This document shows positions 45,849-55,022 of a stretch of DNA of 64,000 nt, piece by piece. Source of the stretch: Pseudovibrio exalbescens DSM 16456. GTDB taxonomy: Bacteria > Pseudomonadota > Alphaproteobacteria > Rhizobiales > Stappiaceae. Position 1 is the stretch's first letter, and the number at the start of each line of letters is the position of its first letter. The DNA lies in NCBI RefSeq assembly GCF_000422785.1, contig NZ_AUGS01000009.1, positions 100,000 through 163,999 of the forward strand. Reading direction: 5' to 3'. A model generated the notes under the pieces. The model searched no databases and had not been told where the DNA came from. It saw nothing but the letters and a program-made list of their open reading frames with translations. The translations under genes and the position numbers were made by a program.

Positions 45849-46670
45849 GTGAAGCGTACATTTATAGACATCACAGGGCTCCTTTTTAAAAGCCCGGTGT
45901 GTTTATCCCTAGTATATATTATAGGGATATCTGCATTCTTCCTCATCTACCCCACAGTAGATATTTGGGCCAGCCATCAATTCTACAATGAAAGTGGTGT
46001 CTTTCCAGCGACACAGAGCGTGTTTTGGAATGAAATACGTTATCTGAACAAGTACATCATCGCATGGATTGCCATCCTTTCCGTAGCGGTTTTGTTGCTC
46101 AAGCTGCTGCTGCCCCGCCTCAAGGCCATTGTCGATCTCAGAGCGCCGATTTTTCTGCTCTCAACCCTGATCATCGGGCCGGGCATCGTCGTCAACATGA
46201 TCTTGAAGGACAACATCGGGCGTCCCCGACCGCGCAACATTGAAGAGTTTGGCGGCTCGTTTCCTTTTATCGGTGTTTGGGAAACCTCGCCCCATTGCGG
46301 CGCAAATTGCTCTTTCGTCTCTGGCGAAGCCTCGGTGGCCCTCTGGATCACAGCGCTTGCATTCTTGCTGCCCAAGGCGTGGCGGCTGCCCGTTGCCGGT
46401 CTCACCCTCACGGCCGGTCTCGTGTTCTCCATCAACCGTGTGGCGTTTGGCGGCCACTTCCTGTCGGACACGTTGCTGAGCTGGGGAATCACGTTCCTGG
46501 TGATCTGGCTGATGTATAGCCTGTTATACCGTCATACCCCCCGGTGGGCGCAGCCGGACGTGCTGGACAATGCGTTTACTTCTGCCGGCCTCTGGCTGCA
46601 GCAGCGGGTATGGGACGTGAGCACACTCGGCACCCGCCAACTGCGTTCATTCTCACAAAAGTTTCGATAG
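45849..46670 (+). CDS. PAP2-family membrane phosphatase, lipid A phosphatase-like
   Basis: A 273-aa inner-membrane phosphatase with about six membrane segments. The three PAP2 motifs are present: KDNIGRPRPRN, SFVSGEAS and NRVAFGGHFLSD, including the catalytic His residues. The layout and the FGGSFPFIGVWE segment recall LpxE/LpxF lipid A phosphatases, but undecaprenyl or phosphatidylglycerol phosphates are also possible. The start is GTG 45849. The first 200 bp are notably AT-rich compared with the rest of the gene. Confidence 0.85.
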   Translation: MKRTFIDITGLLFKSPVCLSLVYIIGISAFFLIYPTVDIWASHQFYNESGVFPATQSVFWNEIRYLNKYIIAWIAILSVAVLLLKLLLPRLKAIVDLRAPIFLLSTLIIGPGIVVNMILKDNIGRPRPRNIEEFGGSFPFIGVWETSPHCGANCSFVSGEASVALWITALAFLLPKAWRLPVAGLTLTAGLVFSINRVAFGGHFLSDTLLSWGITFLVIWLMYSLLYRHTPRWAQPDVLDNAFTSAGLWLQQRVWDVSTLGTRQLRSFSQKFR

Positions 46671-46680
46671 CGTCGGGCGT

Positions 46681-47154
46681 TCAGCGTTTGCGCTTGCTTT
46701 CAAGCTCATCCAGCAGGTCCTTGGTGCCTTTGAACACCATATCAAAAACCCGTTGGAAACCGTCATTTTCACCAAAATAGGGATCCGGCACGTCCTGACC
46801 GCTGTGCTCGAAAAGCATTCGAACGGTCGCGACACTGCCGGCTGGCGCCAAACGCTTCAAGCGGGCCACGTTGCTGTGATCCATGCCGACAAGATAGTCG
46901 AACTCGCTGAAATGAACATCTTCCACCTGTTGTGCCCGCTGCTGGGTAATGTCGACACCATTGACCGCCGCAACAGCGATGCTGCGCGGATCCGGCGGAT
47001 TGCCAACATGCCACGCACCGGTGCCTGCGGAGTCCGCATCGTAGGCATCAAGCAAATTCGCGGTTTGAAGATGATGAAGGAAAAGGCCTTCTGCCAGCGG
47101 CGAGCGGCATATATTGCCAAGGCAAACGAAAAGAACACGGGTCTTGTCGGGCAT
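46681..47154 (-). CDS. Low-molecular-weight protein tyrosine phosphatase
   Basis: A 157-aa phosphatase. The P-loop CX5R lies in VLFVCLGNICRSPLAEG at the N-terminus, and the catalytic Asp in VPDPYFGENDGFQRVFDMV. Family members dephosphorylate tyrosine kinases of polysaccharide export or other targets; no such kinase is adjacent. It converges on the PAP2 gene with a 10-bp gap. Confidence 0.93.
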   Translation of the reverse strand: MPDKTRVLFVCLGNICRSPLAEGLFLHHLQTANLLDAYDADSAGTGAWHVGNPPDPRSIAVAAVNGVDITQQRAQQVEDVHFSEFDYLVGMDHSNVARLKRLAPAGSVATVRMLFEHSGQDVPDPYFGENDGFQRVFDMVFKGTKDLLDELESKRKR

Positions 47155-47261
47155 GGATGGGTCTCGCAGGTCTCGTCATTATGCTGGGGCCGACCATAAC
47201 CGGGATTGCCACGGCTGCAAAACCCATGAGTGCCCCATCCAGGCCATTTACGTGATGGTGA

Positions 47262-47348
47262 TTATGCCACCGCCATGCTCAACCCGAGTGTCACCACAAC
47301 AAGGCTGATGGCGGGCAGAAGCGAAAACGCAATCCACGTGTTGGACAT
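47262..47348 (-). CDS. Possible 28-aa membrane microprotein
   Basis: A short frame on the minus strand encoding a single hydrophobic helix ([12 protein letters not shown], ending LGLSMAVA). AAGGA lies 9 nt before the ATG. It is divergent from the pterin dehydratase gene and downstream of nothing obvious. It resembles small transmembrane subunits in form only; it could be chance. Confidence 0.35.
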   Translation of the reverse strand: MSNTWIAFSLLPAISLVVVTLGLSMAVA

Positions 47349-47454
47349 TATGGGGTTTCCTTTATTCTTATCATTGCTTTCAATATACGCGCTTTCTAGG
47401 TCACAACCGCACAGCGCGGTAATATATCGAACACAAGGCTGTGAGGAAAAATCC

Positions 47455-47745
47455 ATGTCTGACATACTTAGCCGCGACGAGATCGACGACGCGCTCGGCA
47501 AACTGGAAGGCTGGCACCACTTCCCTGATGAACCGAGCATAAAAAAGTCATTTGAATTCAAAAGCTTCGTCAGAGCTTTCGGTTTCATGTCACAGGTCGC
47601 GCTGCTTGCCGAAAAGCAAAATCACCATCCGGATTGGTCAAACAGCTACAACAAGCTGCAGATTTCGCTGAGCAGCCATGACGTGAATGCAATCACCACG
47701 CGTGATATCCGGCTGGCAACATCCATTGAAAAGCTGCCACGCTGA
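47455..47745 (+). CDS. phhB: Pterin-4a-carbinolamine dehydratase
   Basis: Dehydrates 4a-hydroxytetrahydropterin, supporting pterin recycling. Residues [21 protein letters not shown], then [42 protein letters not shown], include the catalytic His pair of the family. ATG 47455 with GAGGAAA gives 96 aa, the standard size. No phenylalanine hydroxylase gene is adjacent. Confidence 0.95.
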   Translation: MSDILSRDEIDDALGKLEGWHHFPDEPSIKKSFEFKSFVRAFGFMSQVALLAEKQNHHPDWSNSYNKLQISLSSHDVNAITTRDIRLATSIEKLPR

Positions 47746-47751
47746 GCCGGC

Positions 47752-47979
47752 TTACGTGCCGCGAACGATCCGGAACACGAGACAGTCGGCGTCGCTCACC
47801 GTTTCCAGAAGCCGGTGCCCATCCTGATTGCACATGTGAGGGATGTCGATCTGCGACATGGGATCAGTCGCCCACACCTCCAGGTGCTCACCCGGTGCCA
47901 TTCTGCCCAGCGCACGCCGGGTTTTCATCACCGGCAGCGGGCAGTTCAGCCCCTTCAGGTCCAGCTGTTTAAATTCCAT
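47752..47979 (-). CDS. TusA-family sulfur carrier protein
   Basis: A 75-aa protein with the TusA/SirA motif LDLKGLNCPLPVMKTRRAL, where the Cys carries persulfide, and the C-terminal VWATDPMSQIDIPHMCNQDGH. It probably takes part in sulfur transfer for tRNA thiolation or molybdenum cofactor chemistry. ATG 47979 fits the family start. It converges on phhB with a 6-bp gap. Confidence 0.92.
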   Translation of the reverse strand: MEFKQLDLKGLNCPLPVMKTRRALGRMAPGEHLEVWATDPMSQIDIPHMCNQDGHRLLETVSDADCLVFRIVRGT

Positions 47980-48106
47980 CCCGGCAACCCCAAGTAACGC
48001 CCATCGACAATTCAAGATACGCTCTTACCATCGTTTCGCAGCGACGCAACAGCGTATCCATGCCATGATCCGTCGCATTCACTGACGAACAGGGGACCAA
48101 AACACA

Positions 48107-48655
48107 ATGGCCGAACTGCACAAAGCACTTGAACTGCTGGATTTCTGGTGGAAGGCCGGACGCAAGAACTGGTTTGGAGGCGGCCCCAATTTTGACGAAG
48201 CCATCCGCGAGCGCTTCGTTTCGGACGTAGAGGCCGCCGGACGCGGGGACTATGATCCCTGGCAAGCGACACCGCACGGCTCCCTGGCCTTGCTGCTGCT
48301 GCTCGACCAGTTCCCACGAAACCTATTTCGCGGCTCTGCCGACAGCTATAAATTCGACACCAAAGCCCTGGACGTTGCACGGAGCGCATATGAGGCCCGC
48401 CAGTTCCTTGCCTATGGTCCAGAACACCGCCTGTTTTTCTTTCTGCCCTTTGAGCATTCGGAAAACATGGAGGACCAAACACTGGCTGTCGATGCGTTTC
48501 GACGCTGGGGCGATCAGGACGGCTATCACTGGGCCCTGGTTCATATGGACGTGATCCGCCGATTTGGCCGCTTCCCGCACCGCAATGCCGTGCTCGGCCG
48601 GGCCACGACACCAGAGGAACAACGCTTCCTTGATGAAGGCGGCTTCAGCGCCTGA
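48107..48655 (+). CDS. DUF924 family protein
   Basis: A 182-aa soluble helical protein of the DUF924 family. Typical blocks are LDFWWKAGRKNWFGGGPNFDEAIRERF, LALLLLLDQFPRNLFRGSADSY and FFFLPFEHSENMEDQ. The function of this widespread family is not known. It is a single gene, followed by a strong terminator. Confidence 0.9.
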   Translation: MAELHKALELLDFWWKAGRKNWFGGGPNFDEAIRERFVSDVEAAGRGDYDPWQATPHGSLALLLLLDQFPRNLFRGSADSYKFDTKALDVARSAYEARQFLAYGPEHRLFFFLPFEHSENMEDQTLAVDAFRRWGDQDGYHWALVHMDVIRRFGRFPHRNAVLGRATTPEEQRFLDEGGFSA

Positions 48656-48675
48656 TCCCATATTTGCATACTTTT

Positions 48676-48711
48676 TAGGCAGGCCTGTTTTTTGTGCCTG
48701 CCTATTTTTTT
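48676..48711 (+). terminator. Intrinsic terminator after the DUF924 gene
   Basis: TAGGCAGGC / GCCTGCCTA, 9 bp, 11-nt loop, then TTTTTTT. Confidence 0.9.
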
Positions 48712-48850
48712 ATCAAGCCTTTTACCCGCCCAAACCACGGCCACTGGCTGCACCCAAAGGCCCAGTCTTCTCCCCTAATACACTGTTTTTAATTGTTTTT
48801 TAGGTGTTCTTTCGGCGCGAAAAACCGCAGAAATCCGCCAGAAAATCCAG

Positions 48851-48867
48851 TTGGCACACTCCTTGTA
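48851..48867 (+). promoter_or_regulatory. Sigma-54-type promoter of glnK-amtB
   Basis: TTGGCAC-ACTCC-TTGTA: the GG and the G of the -12 element are 10 bp apart as in -24/-12 promoters, with GT instead of the usual GC. It lies about 125 bp before glnK, a gene usually transcribed by RpoN and activated by NtrC. Confidence 0.65.
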
Positions 48868-48901
48868 TGTAGTAGACCGAACGCAACCTTGCTGCTCCTG
48901 A

Positions 48902-49330
<429 letters not shown>

Positions 49331-49356
49331 TCAAAAATCGAGGGGAACTTAAGAAA

Positions 49357-50676
49357 ATGAAACGTCTTTCACAGCTTTCCGGCCTCTGCGTAGCGGCGAT
49401 CGCGCTGACCGCCGCTCCGGCTCTGGCTAAGGAAACCCCGCCGGTCTCGCCCGAGACCCAGTACATCTTCAACACCCTGCTGTTTCTCATTGGCGGCTTT
49501 CTGGTCATGTGGATGGCAGCGGGCTTTGCCATGCTCGAAGCCGGTCTTGTTCGTTCCAAGAACGTGTCCATGCAGTGCCTGAAAAACATCTCCCTGTATT
49601 CCATTGCAGGCCTGATGTTCTGGGTCACCGGCTACAACCTCATGTACAACGGCGTTGATGGTGGCTTTATCGGCTCTTTCGGTCCGTACTCCTTTGATCC
49701 GGTCGGCGGCGACGCCCTCGACACCGGCTACTCCACCGCCTCGGACTGGTTCTTCCAAATGGTGTTTGTGGCAACCGCTGCGTCGATCGTGTCCGGCACG
49801 CTTGCCGAGCGCATCAAGCTGTGGCCGTTCCTTGCCTTCGTTGTCGTGCTGACCGGCTTCATCTACCCAATCGCCGGCTCCTGGCAGTGGGGTGGCGGCT
49901 GGTTGTCTGAAGCTGGCTTCTCCGATTTTGCCGGCTCCACCCTCGTTCACTCCGTCGGCGGCTGGGCTGCGCTGGCCGGCGCGCTGATCCTCGGTGTCCG
50001 TAAAGGCAAATATGGTGCAGACGGTCAGGTGCATGTCATGCCCGGTTCTTCCATGCCGCTGGCAACGCTCGGCACCTTCATTTTGTGGCTTGGCTGGTTC
50101 GGCTTCAACGGCGCTTCCCAGCTTGCGATGGGTACCATCGGCGATGTCACCGACATCTCGCGCATCTTTGCCAACACCAACATGGCCGCAGCAGGTGGTG
50201 TCATCGTCGCCGTCATCCTGACGCAGATCCTCTACAAGAAGGTCGACGTCACCATGGCCCTGAACGGCGCGCTGGCCGGCCTCGTGTCCATCACCGCTGA
50301 ACCGCTGGCCCCCACTGTGCTCCAGTCCATCATCATTGGTGGTATCGGCGGCGCACTGGTTGTCTTCACCGTTCCGATGCTGGACAAGCTGAAGATCGAC
50401 GACGTGGTTGGCGCTATTCCGGTTCACCTGATCGCGGGCATCTGGGGCACCCTCATCGTGCCGCTGTCCAATGATGCCGCGTCCTACGGCACACAGGCGC
50501 TTGGTGTTGTTGCCTACGGTGCGTTCACCCTCGTTGCCTCCGGCATCGTCTGGTTTGCACTCAAGGCAACCGTTGGCATCCGTGTCGGCGAAGAAGAAGA
50601 AGCAATGGGACTGGACAAGGTCGAAATTGGCGTCGAAGCCTATCCGGAATTCGGCCAAGGCTCACAGCGTCTCTGA
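49357..50676 (+). CDS. amtB: Ammonium transporter AmtB
   Basis: A trimeric ammonium channel of the inner membrane. A signal peptide (about residues 1-22, ending in ALAK) is followed by eleven membrane segments. The twin pore His residues are in STLVHSVGGWAALAGA and IPVHLIAGIWGTL; MAAGFAMLEAGLVRSKN is the family signature. The C-terminal tail with VGEEEEAMGLDKVEIGVEAYPEF is where GlnK acts. The length of 439 aa is normal. Confidence 0.97.
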   Translation: MKRLSQLSGLCVAAIALTAAPALAKETPPVSPETQYIFNTLLFLIGGFLVMWMAAGFAMLEAGLVRSKNVSMQCLKNISLYSIAGLMFWVTGYNLMYNGVDGGFIGSFGPYSFDPVGGDALDTGYSTASDWFFQMVFVATAASIVSGTLAERIKLWPFLAFVVVLTGFIYPIAGSWQWGGGWLSEAGFSDFAGSTLVHSVGGWAALAGALILGVRKGKYGADGQVHVMPGSSMPLATLGTFILWLGWFGFNGASQLAMGTIGDVTDISRIFANTNMAAAGGVIVAVILTQILYKKVDVTMALNGALAGLVSITAEPLAPTVLQSIIIGGIGGALVVFTVPMLDKLKIDDVVGAIPVHLIAGIWGTLIVPLSNDAASYGTQALGVVAYGAFTLVASGIVWFALKATVGIRVGEEEEAMGLDKVEIGVEAYPEFGQGSQRL

Positions 50677-50723
50677 GCACCCATTAATACTCCAAAACAA
50701 TCACCTTCCTGAAAAACGCAAAA

Positions 50724-50748
50724 CCCCGGTGGCCTCCACCGGGGTTTT
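50724..50748. terminator. Terminator between amtB and the CDF gene
   Basis: CCCCGGTGG-CCT-CCACCGGGG, 9-bp stem, T-run on the plus strand and also on the minus strand; serves converging genes. Confidence 0.9.
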
Positions 50749-50792
50749 CTTGTTTCAAACTCTTTTGAGAGGCATCGGCAAACCGGCCGGGA

Positions 50793-51680
50793 TCACAACA
50801 CCACAATGCCCGAGTGCTTGGCATGGTTTTCCGGTTCCACGTGAATCGTCACCCTCGCGCCCGGCAACTTCTGGCCAATGCCTTCCTCGATCCTGTCACA
50901 AATTTCGTGGGCATCGCGCACGCTCATGTCCGCGGGCACAACCAGATGGAAGTCCACGAAAGTCACATGACCGGAATGGCGCGTGCGCAGATCATGGGCT
51001 TCAATTGCCCCATCCCCGTGCTGGGAAATCAAGGCCCGCAGCAGTTCCTGTTCTTCCTCCGGCGCAGCTTCATCCATCAACCCCCCAATGGACTCGCGCA
51101 CCAGATGCCAACCCGACCACAAAATGTTGATGGCAACGACGATGGCCAGCAGTGGATCAAGGATCATCCAGCCGGTCACATAGGCGGCGCCCACACCCAC
51201 GATCACCCCAACAGAGGTGTAAACATCGGTCATCAAGTGCTTGCCGTCCGCCACCAAGGCCGGCGAACGATGCTTGCGTCCCACCCGCATCAAGGCCACG
51301 GCCCATACGCAATTGACGATGGACGCGGCCCCGTTCAGCACAACCCCCAAGAGAGTGAACTCAATTTCCGGCCCTTCAATCAGGCTGAAATAGGCTTGGC
51401 GCAAAATGGTAACGGCCGCCAGGACAATCAGCACCCCTTCCAACACGGCGGCGAAATACTCCACCTTGGTATGGCCGTAGGGATGATTGTGATCTGCCGG
51501 TTTGCGGGCCAGATGCAGCGCACCAGCCGCCGCCATGGCCGAGGCAACGTTGATGATGGATTCCAGCGCATCGGAATAAAAGGCGATCGAGCCTGTATAG
51601 AGGTACGCGGCATACTTGGTTGCCAACACGATCAAGCCGACAACAATGCTGCCAAGCGCAAACCGCATACTTTCAGTCAT
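50793..51680 (-). CDS. Cation diffusion facilitator (CDF) metal transporter
   Basis: A 295-aa proton/metal antiporter with six membrane segments. The metal-binding residues are in SIAFYSDALESIINV and ADGKHLMTDVYTSVGV, and the loop HNHPYGHTKVEYFAAVLEG is typical. The C-terminal cytoplasmic domain (HDLRTRHSGHVTFVDFHLVV, HIEPE-like end) is complete. Metal specificity, Zn, Fe or Mn, is uncertain. ATG 51680 is preferred over the earlier in-frame start at 51719. Confidence 0.9.
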   Translation of the reverse strand: MTESMRFALGSIVVGLIVLATKYAAYLYTGSIAFYSDALESIINVASAMAAAGALHLARKPADHNHPYGHTKVEYFAAVLEGVLIVLAAVTILRQAYFSLIEGPEIEFTLLGVVLNGAASIVNCVWAVALMRVGRKHRSPALVADGKHLMTDVYTSVGVIVGVGAAYVTGWMILDPLLAIVVAINILWSGWHLVRESIGGLMDEAAPEEEQELLRALISQHGDGAIEAHDLRTRHSGHVTFVDFHLVVPADMSVRDAHEICDRIEEGIGQKLPGARVTIHVEPENHAKHSGIVVL

Positions 51681-51813
51681 GATTTCCGATCCGTCTGAAC
51701 ACCGATCAACCGCCGCCACCCTGGGCAGTTTCGAGCATGCCTAGCAGGTTTGGCAGGTATATCAAGGTACCGAGGTCGAAACCGGTAACAAAGCGTTCGT
51801 TTTTCGGATCAGA

Positions 51814-52566
51814 TCAAAGGCCGAGCAAGCTGCACGTTGCGGCACCAAGCAGCGCCGCAGGTTTGCCGTCATTCATCGTCTGCACCAGCACAACCAGCCG
51901 CTCGACATCAGGCCCCTCCACATCGGACAATGGCAATTTGTAGCTCTGGCTGCCCCCATCCCACACGCCAATCGGCATGATGTCGCGTACGATATTGCGA
52001 AAGTCGCGTGTTGTACCGGCGTTTTCACCGCGTTTGATGGCTACCTGCGCCTGCTCGCTGACTTGAAGCACATACACGCTCGCCATGTCGTTGCCACGAG
52101 TGCCATCACCAGCGACATGCACTTTCAGCATGCCGTTCTCTACGGTTGTTTCTACATCCAACGGAAAACGGTTGGCCGCTTCCAGTTCGGCTTCAACCGC
52201 TGTTCGGTCGCTGCCCACAAGCCCACTTGTGCCGTTGACGATCATTTGCGGCGTATAAACGCTGCGCTCGCCGTGGCTTTCCGCATAAAGACGCTGACGT
52301 TTGCTGTTGGTTGGCGAGGCAAACGTGTCTTCCCAGCCAAGGTAGTCCCAATAGTCCACGTGAAACGCCAGCGCCAGAATGCCGGGGCGGTCCGCCAACT
52401 CCGACAACAGCGCATCTGCGGGCGGACAAGACGAGCACCCCTGACTGGTGAACAGTTCCACCACCGCTGTAATGGGCGCCTCTTGCGCCCGCACCGGGCC
52501 AGATATGGCCCACGATGCAATCACAAGGCTTGCAACCAGCCACCGTCGTGTCGAAGTCAGGATCAT
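51814..52566 (-). CDS. Secreted DUF1223 thioredoxin-fold protein
   Basis: A 250-aa exported protein. The signal peptide covers about residues 1-27. The DUF1223 core begins with AVVELFTSQGCSSCPPADALL, a CxxC motif in a thioredoxin-like fold, followed by FHVDYWDYLGWEDTFA and YTPQMIVNG. Function is unknown; it probably acts on periplasmic thiols. It lies downstream of the ccm genes on the same strand, which may mean a role in periplasmic redox. ATG 52566 is preferred over a TTG two codons earlier. Confidence 0.9.
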   Translation of the reverse strand: MILTSTRRWLVASLVIASWAISGPVRAQEAPITAVVELFTSQGCSSCPPADALLSELADRPGILALAFHVDYWDYLGWEDTFASPTNSKRQRLYAESHGERSVYTPQMIVNGTSGLVGSDRTAVEAELEAANRFPLDVETTVENGMLKVHVAGDGTRGNDMASVYVLQVSEQAQVAIKRGENAGTTRDFRNIVRDIMPIGVWDGGSQSYKLPLSDVEGPDVERLVVLVQTMNDGKPAALLGAATCSLLGL

Positions 52567-52675
52567 CTTCAAGTTTCAGTCCGCATCTTTTGGTAATGCA
52601 GAGCAACCTAGCCCTATCCCAGTTAAACTGACAGTCACATAACAGTGAGAAACTGGCTCGTCTCCCTTCACGGGA

Positions 52676-53275
52676 TCACCGAGGAGTGGTGAGGATTTTT
52701 TCCAGTTCGGGCAAAAACACATTCTGATAGCTGTCAGCGCTCAACGGCCCCACGAATTTATAGCGGATTTGTCCCTTGGCATCGACGATGAAGGTCTCAG
52801 GTACACCATAGACGCCCCACTCGATTCCAATACGTCCGCTATCTACCCCAACCCGGTCATAAGGATTGCCAAGATCCTCCAGAAACCGCAGGGCTTTCGG
52901 GTCGCTGTCCTTGTAATTCAAGCCGGCGATCTGAAACCGATCATCCTTGGAAAGCTCCATGAGGAACGGGTGTTCTGCACGACAGGGTGCGCACCACGAA
53001 GCGAACACGTTCACCACGGAGACCTGACCTTTGAGATCCTCGGTCTTGAAACCCGGCACTGGCTCACCTTCTCGGGTCAGACCGCTTACCGGCGGCAGGT
53101 CGAATTGCGGTGCCGGTTTGTTGATCAGTGCTGACGGCAGCTTCTGCGGATCGTTGCCGGATACCAACTGATAGAAGAACAACAGCGCCAACGCGCCAAA
53201 AACGATTACGGGCAGCAGCACAAACGGGGAGAGACGCCGCCCCTGCGGTTTTTCCGTCTGCGAGTTATCGCTCAC
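52676..53275 (-). CDS. ccmG: Cytochrome c biogenesis thiol:disulfide protein CcmG/DsbE
   Basis: A membrane-anchored periplasmic thioredoxin that reduces apocytochrome c or CcmH. One N-terminal membrane helix (about residues 16-38) precedes a domain with the active site VFASWCAPCRAEHPF (Cys95, Cys98) and YGVPETFIVDAKG, the cis-Pro region. The start is GTG 53275, 4 bp past the ccmD stop. Length is 199 aa. It is last in the ccmABCDG cluster. Confidence 0.94.
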   Translation of the reverse strand: MSDNSQTEKPQGRRLSPFVLLPVIVFGALALLFFYQLVSGNDPQKLPSALINKPAPQFDLPPVSGLTREGEPVPGFKTEDLKGQVSVVNVFASWCAPCRAEHPFLMELSKDDRFQIAGLNYKDSDPKALRFLEDLGNPYDRVGVDSGRIGIEWGVYGVPETFIVDAKGQIRYKFVGPLSADSYQNVFLPELEKILTTPR

Positions 53276-53279
53276 AAGC

Positions 53280-53462
53280 CTAATCCTTTTTCTGCGATCG
53301 GCGGCGCAGGCCCAGAGCTTCCAGCTCTTTCAGGTCCCGCTCCTGCTTTTTCTGATCGAGGCGAATGGCCAGAACCATGACGCCAATAATCACCGCCGTC
53401 ATGACATAGGCGGCAATGACGTACTCTGAATGGCGCCCGAGGTCTGTCAACAAGCTTTCCAT
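53280..53462 (-). CDS. ccmD: Haem exporter small subunit CcmD
   Basis: A 60-aa protein with one membrane helix (about residues 12-34: EYVIAAYVMTAVIIGVMVLAI) followed by a highly charged tail (RLDQKKQERDLKELEALGLRRR). This is the CcmD pattern, and the position between ccmC and ccmG confirms it. ATG 53462 is chosen; the open frame to 53567 lies inside ccmC. CcmD helps release holo-CcmE from the CcmABC complex. Confidence 0.88.
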   Translation of the reverse strand: MESLLTDLGRHSEYVIAAYVMTAVIIGVMVLAIRLDQKKQERDLKELEALGLRRRSQKKD

Positions 53463-53472
53463 GGCAGGTCCT

Positions 53473-54234
53473 TCAAGCCTTGTTGGTTTCGGCAAGGCTG
53501 GCGCGAGCGCTAGGTGCGGCGGCAGCCCGCATACGCATGGCACGTACGCGGCGACGATAGATTTCATTGCGCATGGACATCAGATGCATCACCACGAAGA
53601 AAAAGGTGAAGGCCAAGGCCATGACCAGCAACGGCACGAGCAAAGCCGGGTGGATGGTCGGACCATCCATCCGAAACACGCTGGCAGGCTGATGGAGCGT
53701 GTTCCACAAATCCACGGAGAACTTGATGATGGGCAAGTTCAAGGCCCCCACCAGCGTCAGGATCGCAATGGGCCGGGCGGCCTTGTTGGGGTCATCCAGC
53801 GTTTTCCAAAGCGCGATGATACCCAGATACATGATGAACAGCACCAGAAACGAGGTCAGCCGTGCATCCCAGACCCACCATGTTCCCCACATTGGCTGTC
53901 CCCAGACAGCACCGGTGAACAGGGCAAGAAAGGTAAAGCAGGCACCAAGCGGCGCGGCCGCCTTTGCCGATACGTCCGCAAGCGGATGACGCCAGACCAA
54001 CGAACCGATGGAGGCAATGGCCATCAAGCCATAACAGAACATGCCCAGCCAAGCCGCCGGCACATGAACGAACATGATGCGTACAGTAATTCCCTGCTGG
54101 TAGTCCTGCGGCGCTGTGAATGCCAGATACAGCCCTGCGGCAAACAGCAAGAGCGTAATCGCCACAAGCCACGGCAAGACCCGCGTCACAAGGCGGAGGA
54201 AAAAACTCGGATTGGCCAGATCATAAAAATTCAT
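53473..54234 (-). CDS. ccmC: Haem exporter/haem lyase subunit CcmC
   Basis: A 253-aa inner-membrane protein with six helices that loads haem onto CcmE. The tryptophan-rich WWD motif is in MWGTWWVWDARLTS, and flanking His residues (MFVHVPAAW, GPTIHPALLVP) are in place. The basic C-terminal tail is typical. The spacing to ccmD is 10 bp. A 119-bp gap separates it from ccmB upstream. Confidence 0.95.
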   Translation of the reverse strand: MNFYDLANPSFFLRLVTRVLPWLVAITLLLFAAGLYLAFTAPQDYQQGITVRIMFVHVPAAWLGMFCYGLMAIASIGSLVWRHPLADVSAKAAAPLGACFTFLALFTGAVWGQPMWGTWWVWDARLTSFLVLFIMYLGIIALWKTLDDPNKAARPIAILTLVGALNLPIIKFSVDLWNTLHQPASVFRMDGPTIHPALLVPLLVMALAFTFFFVVMHLMSMRNEIYRRRVRAMRMRAAAAPSARASLAETNKA

Positions 54235-54353
54235 GGAGTTCTTCTAAACTGAGATGCTGCTCTCTTCAATCATATAGATAATCGGTCTCCCACACCAAGA
54301 TAAGCCGGTGCGAAATCGTCGCAGGAAAGTGGCACAACCTCCTTCCCAGTTCA

Positions 54354-55022
54354 TCAATCACTCGCATACCGTAAAGCAGCGGCGGCCGATACAGGGCCAA
54401 CCACACCCGCAAACAATGTAACCGCGCCCAGGTAAAGCAGCGGCGTTGTAAAGGATGCCGTGGCCGACAAGACCGCGGTGGCCGAACTCACCCCAAAGAT
54501 GAGCACCGGAATGGATAGCGGCACCACCAAAATTGCCAGAAGCACGCCGCCGCGGCGCAAGGATACGGTCACCCCTGCCCCCACGGCGCCAATGAGTGTG
54601 AGAGCTGGGGTCCCGATGACAAGGGTCAGGGTGACAGCCCCGATGGCAATGGGTTCCAGGTTCAAGAACAGCGCGAACAACGGGGTTGCAAGCACCAGCG
54701 GCAATCCGGTTGCCGCCCAGTGCGCGGCGCATTTCACCAAGACAACCAGTTCCATCGGCCGTCCCGCCAGAAGGTAAAGATCCAGCGTGCCATCATCCCT
54801 GTCCGCTTGAAACAACCGGTCCAGCCCCAGCAAGGTGGAGAGCAAGGCCCCGATCCAAAGCACGGCAGAGCCAATGCGCGCCAACAGTTTCAAATCAGGC
54901 CCAACGCCAAAGGGAAACACGGTCACCACGGCGAGGAAGAACAAAACGCCAATCAGGGCGCCGCCGCCCACGCGCACGGCCAGCTTGAAATCGCGCAGAA
55001 AAAGGGCGGTTATCCAGTGCAT
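54354..55022 (-). CDS. ccmB: Haem exporter permease CcmB
   Basis: A 222-aa protein with six membrane segments, the permease of the CcmAB ABC transporter. Signature blocks are LFQADRDDGTLDLYLLAGRPMELVVLVKCAAHW and IGTPALTLIGAVGAGVTVSLRRGGVLLAILVVPLSIPVLIFGV. Its ATG shares one base with the ccmA stop (TGATG). Confidence 0.95.
   Translation of the reverse strand: MHWITALFLRDFKLAVRVGGGALIGVLFFLAVVTVFPFGVGPDLKLLARIGSAVLWIGALLSTLLGLDRLFQADRDDGTLDLYLLAGRPMELVVLVKCAAHWAATGLPLVLATPLFALFLNLEPIAIGAVTLTLVIGTPALTLIGAVGAGVTVSLRRGGVLLAILVVPLSIPVLIFGVSSATAVLSATASFTTPLLYLGAVTLFAGVVGPVSAAAALRYASD

Noticed and set aside
49369..50658. 429-aa open frame antisense to amtB
   Set aside because: A shadow of the amtB gene with no hydrophobic or domain pattern of its own.
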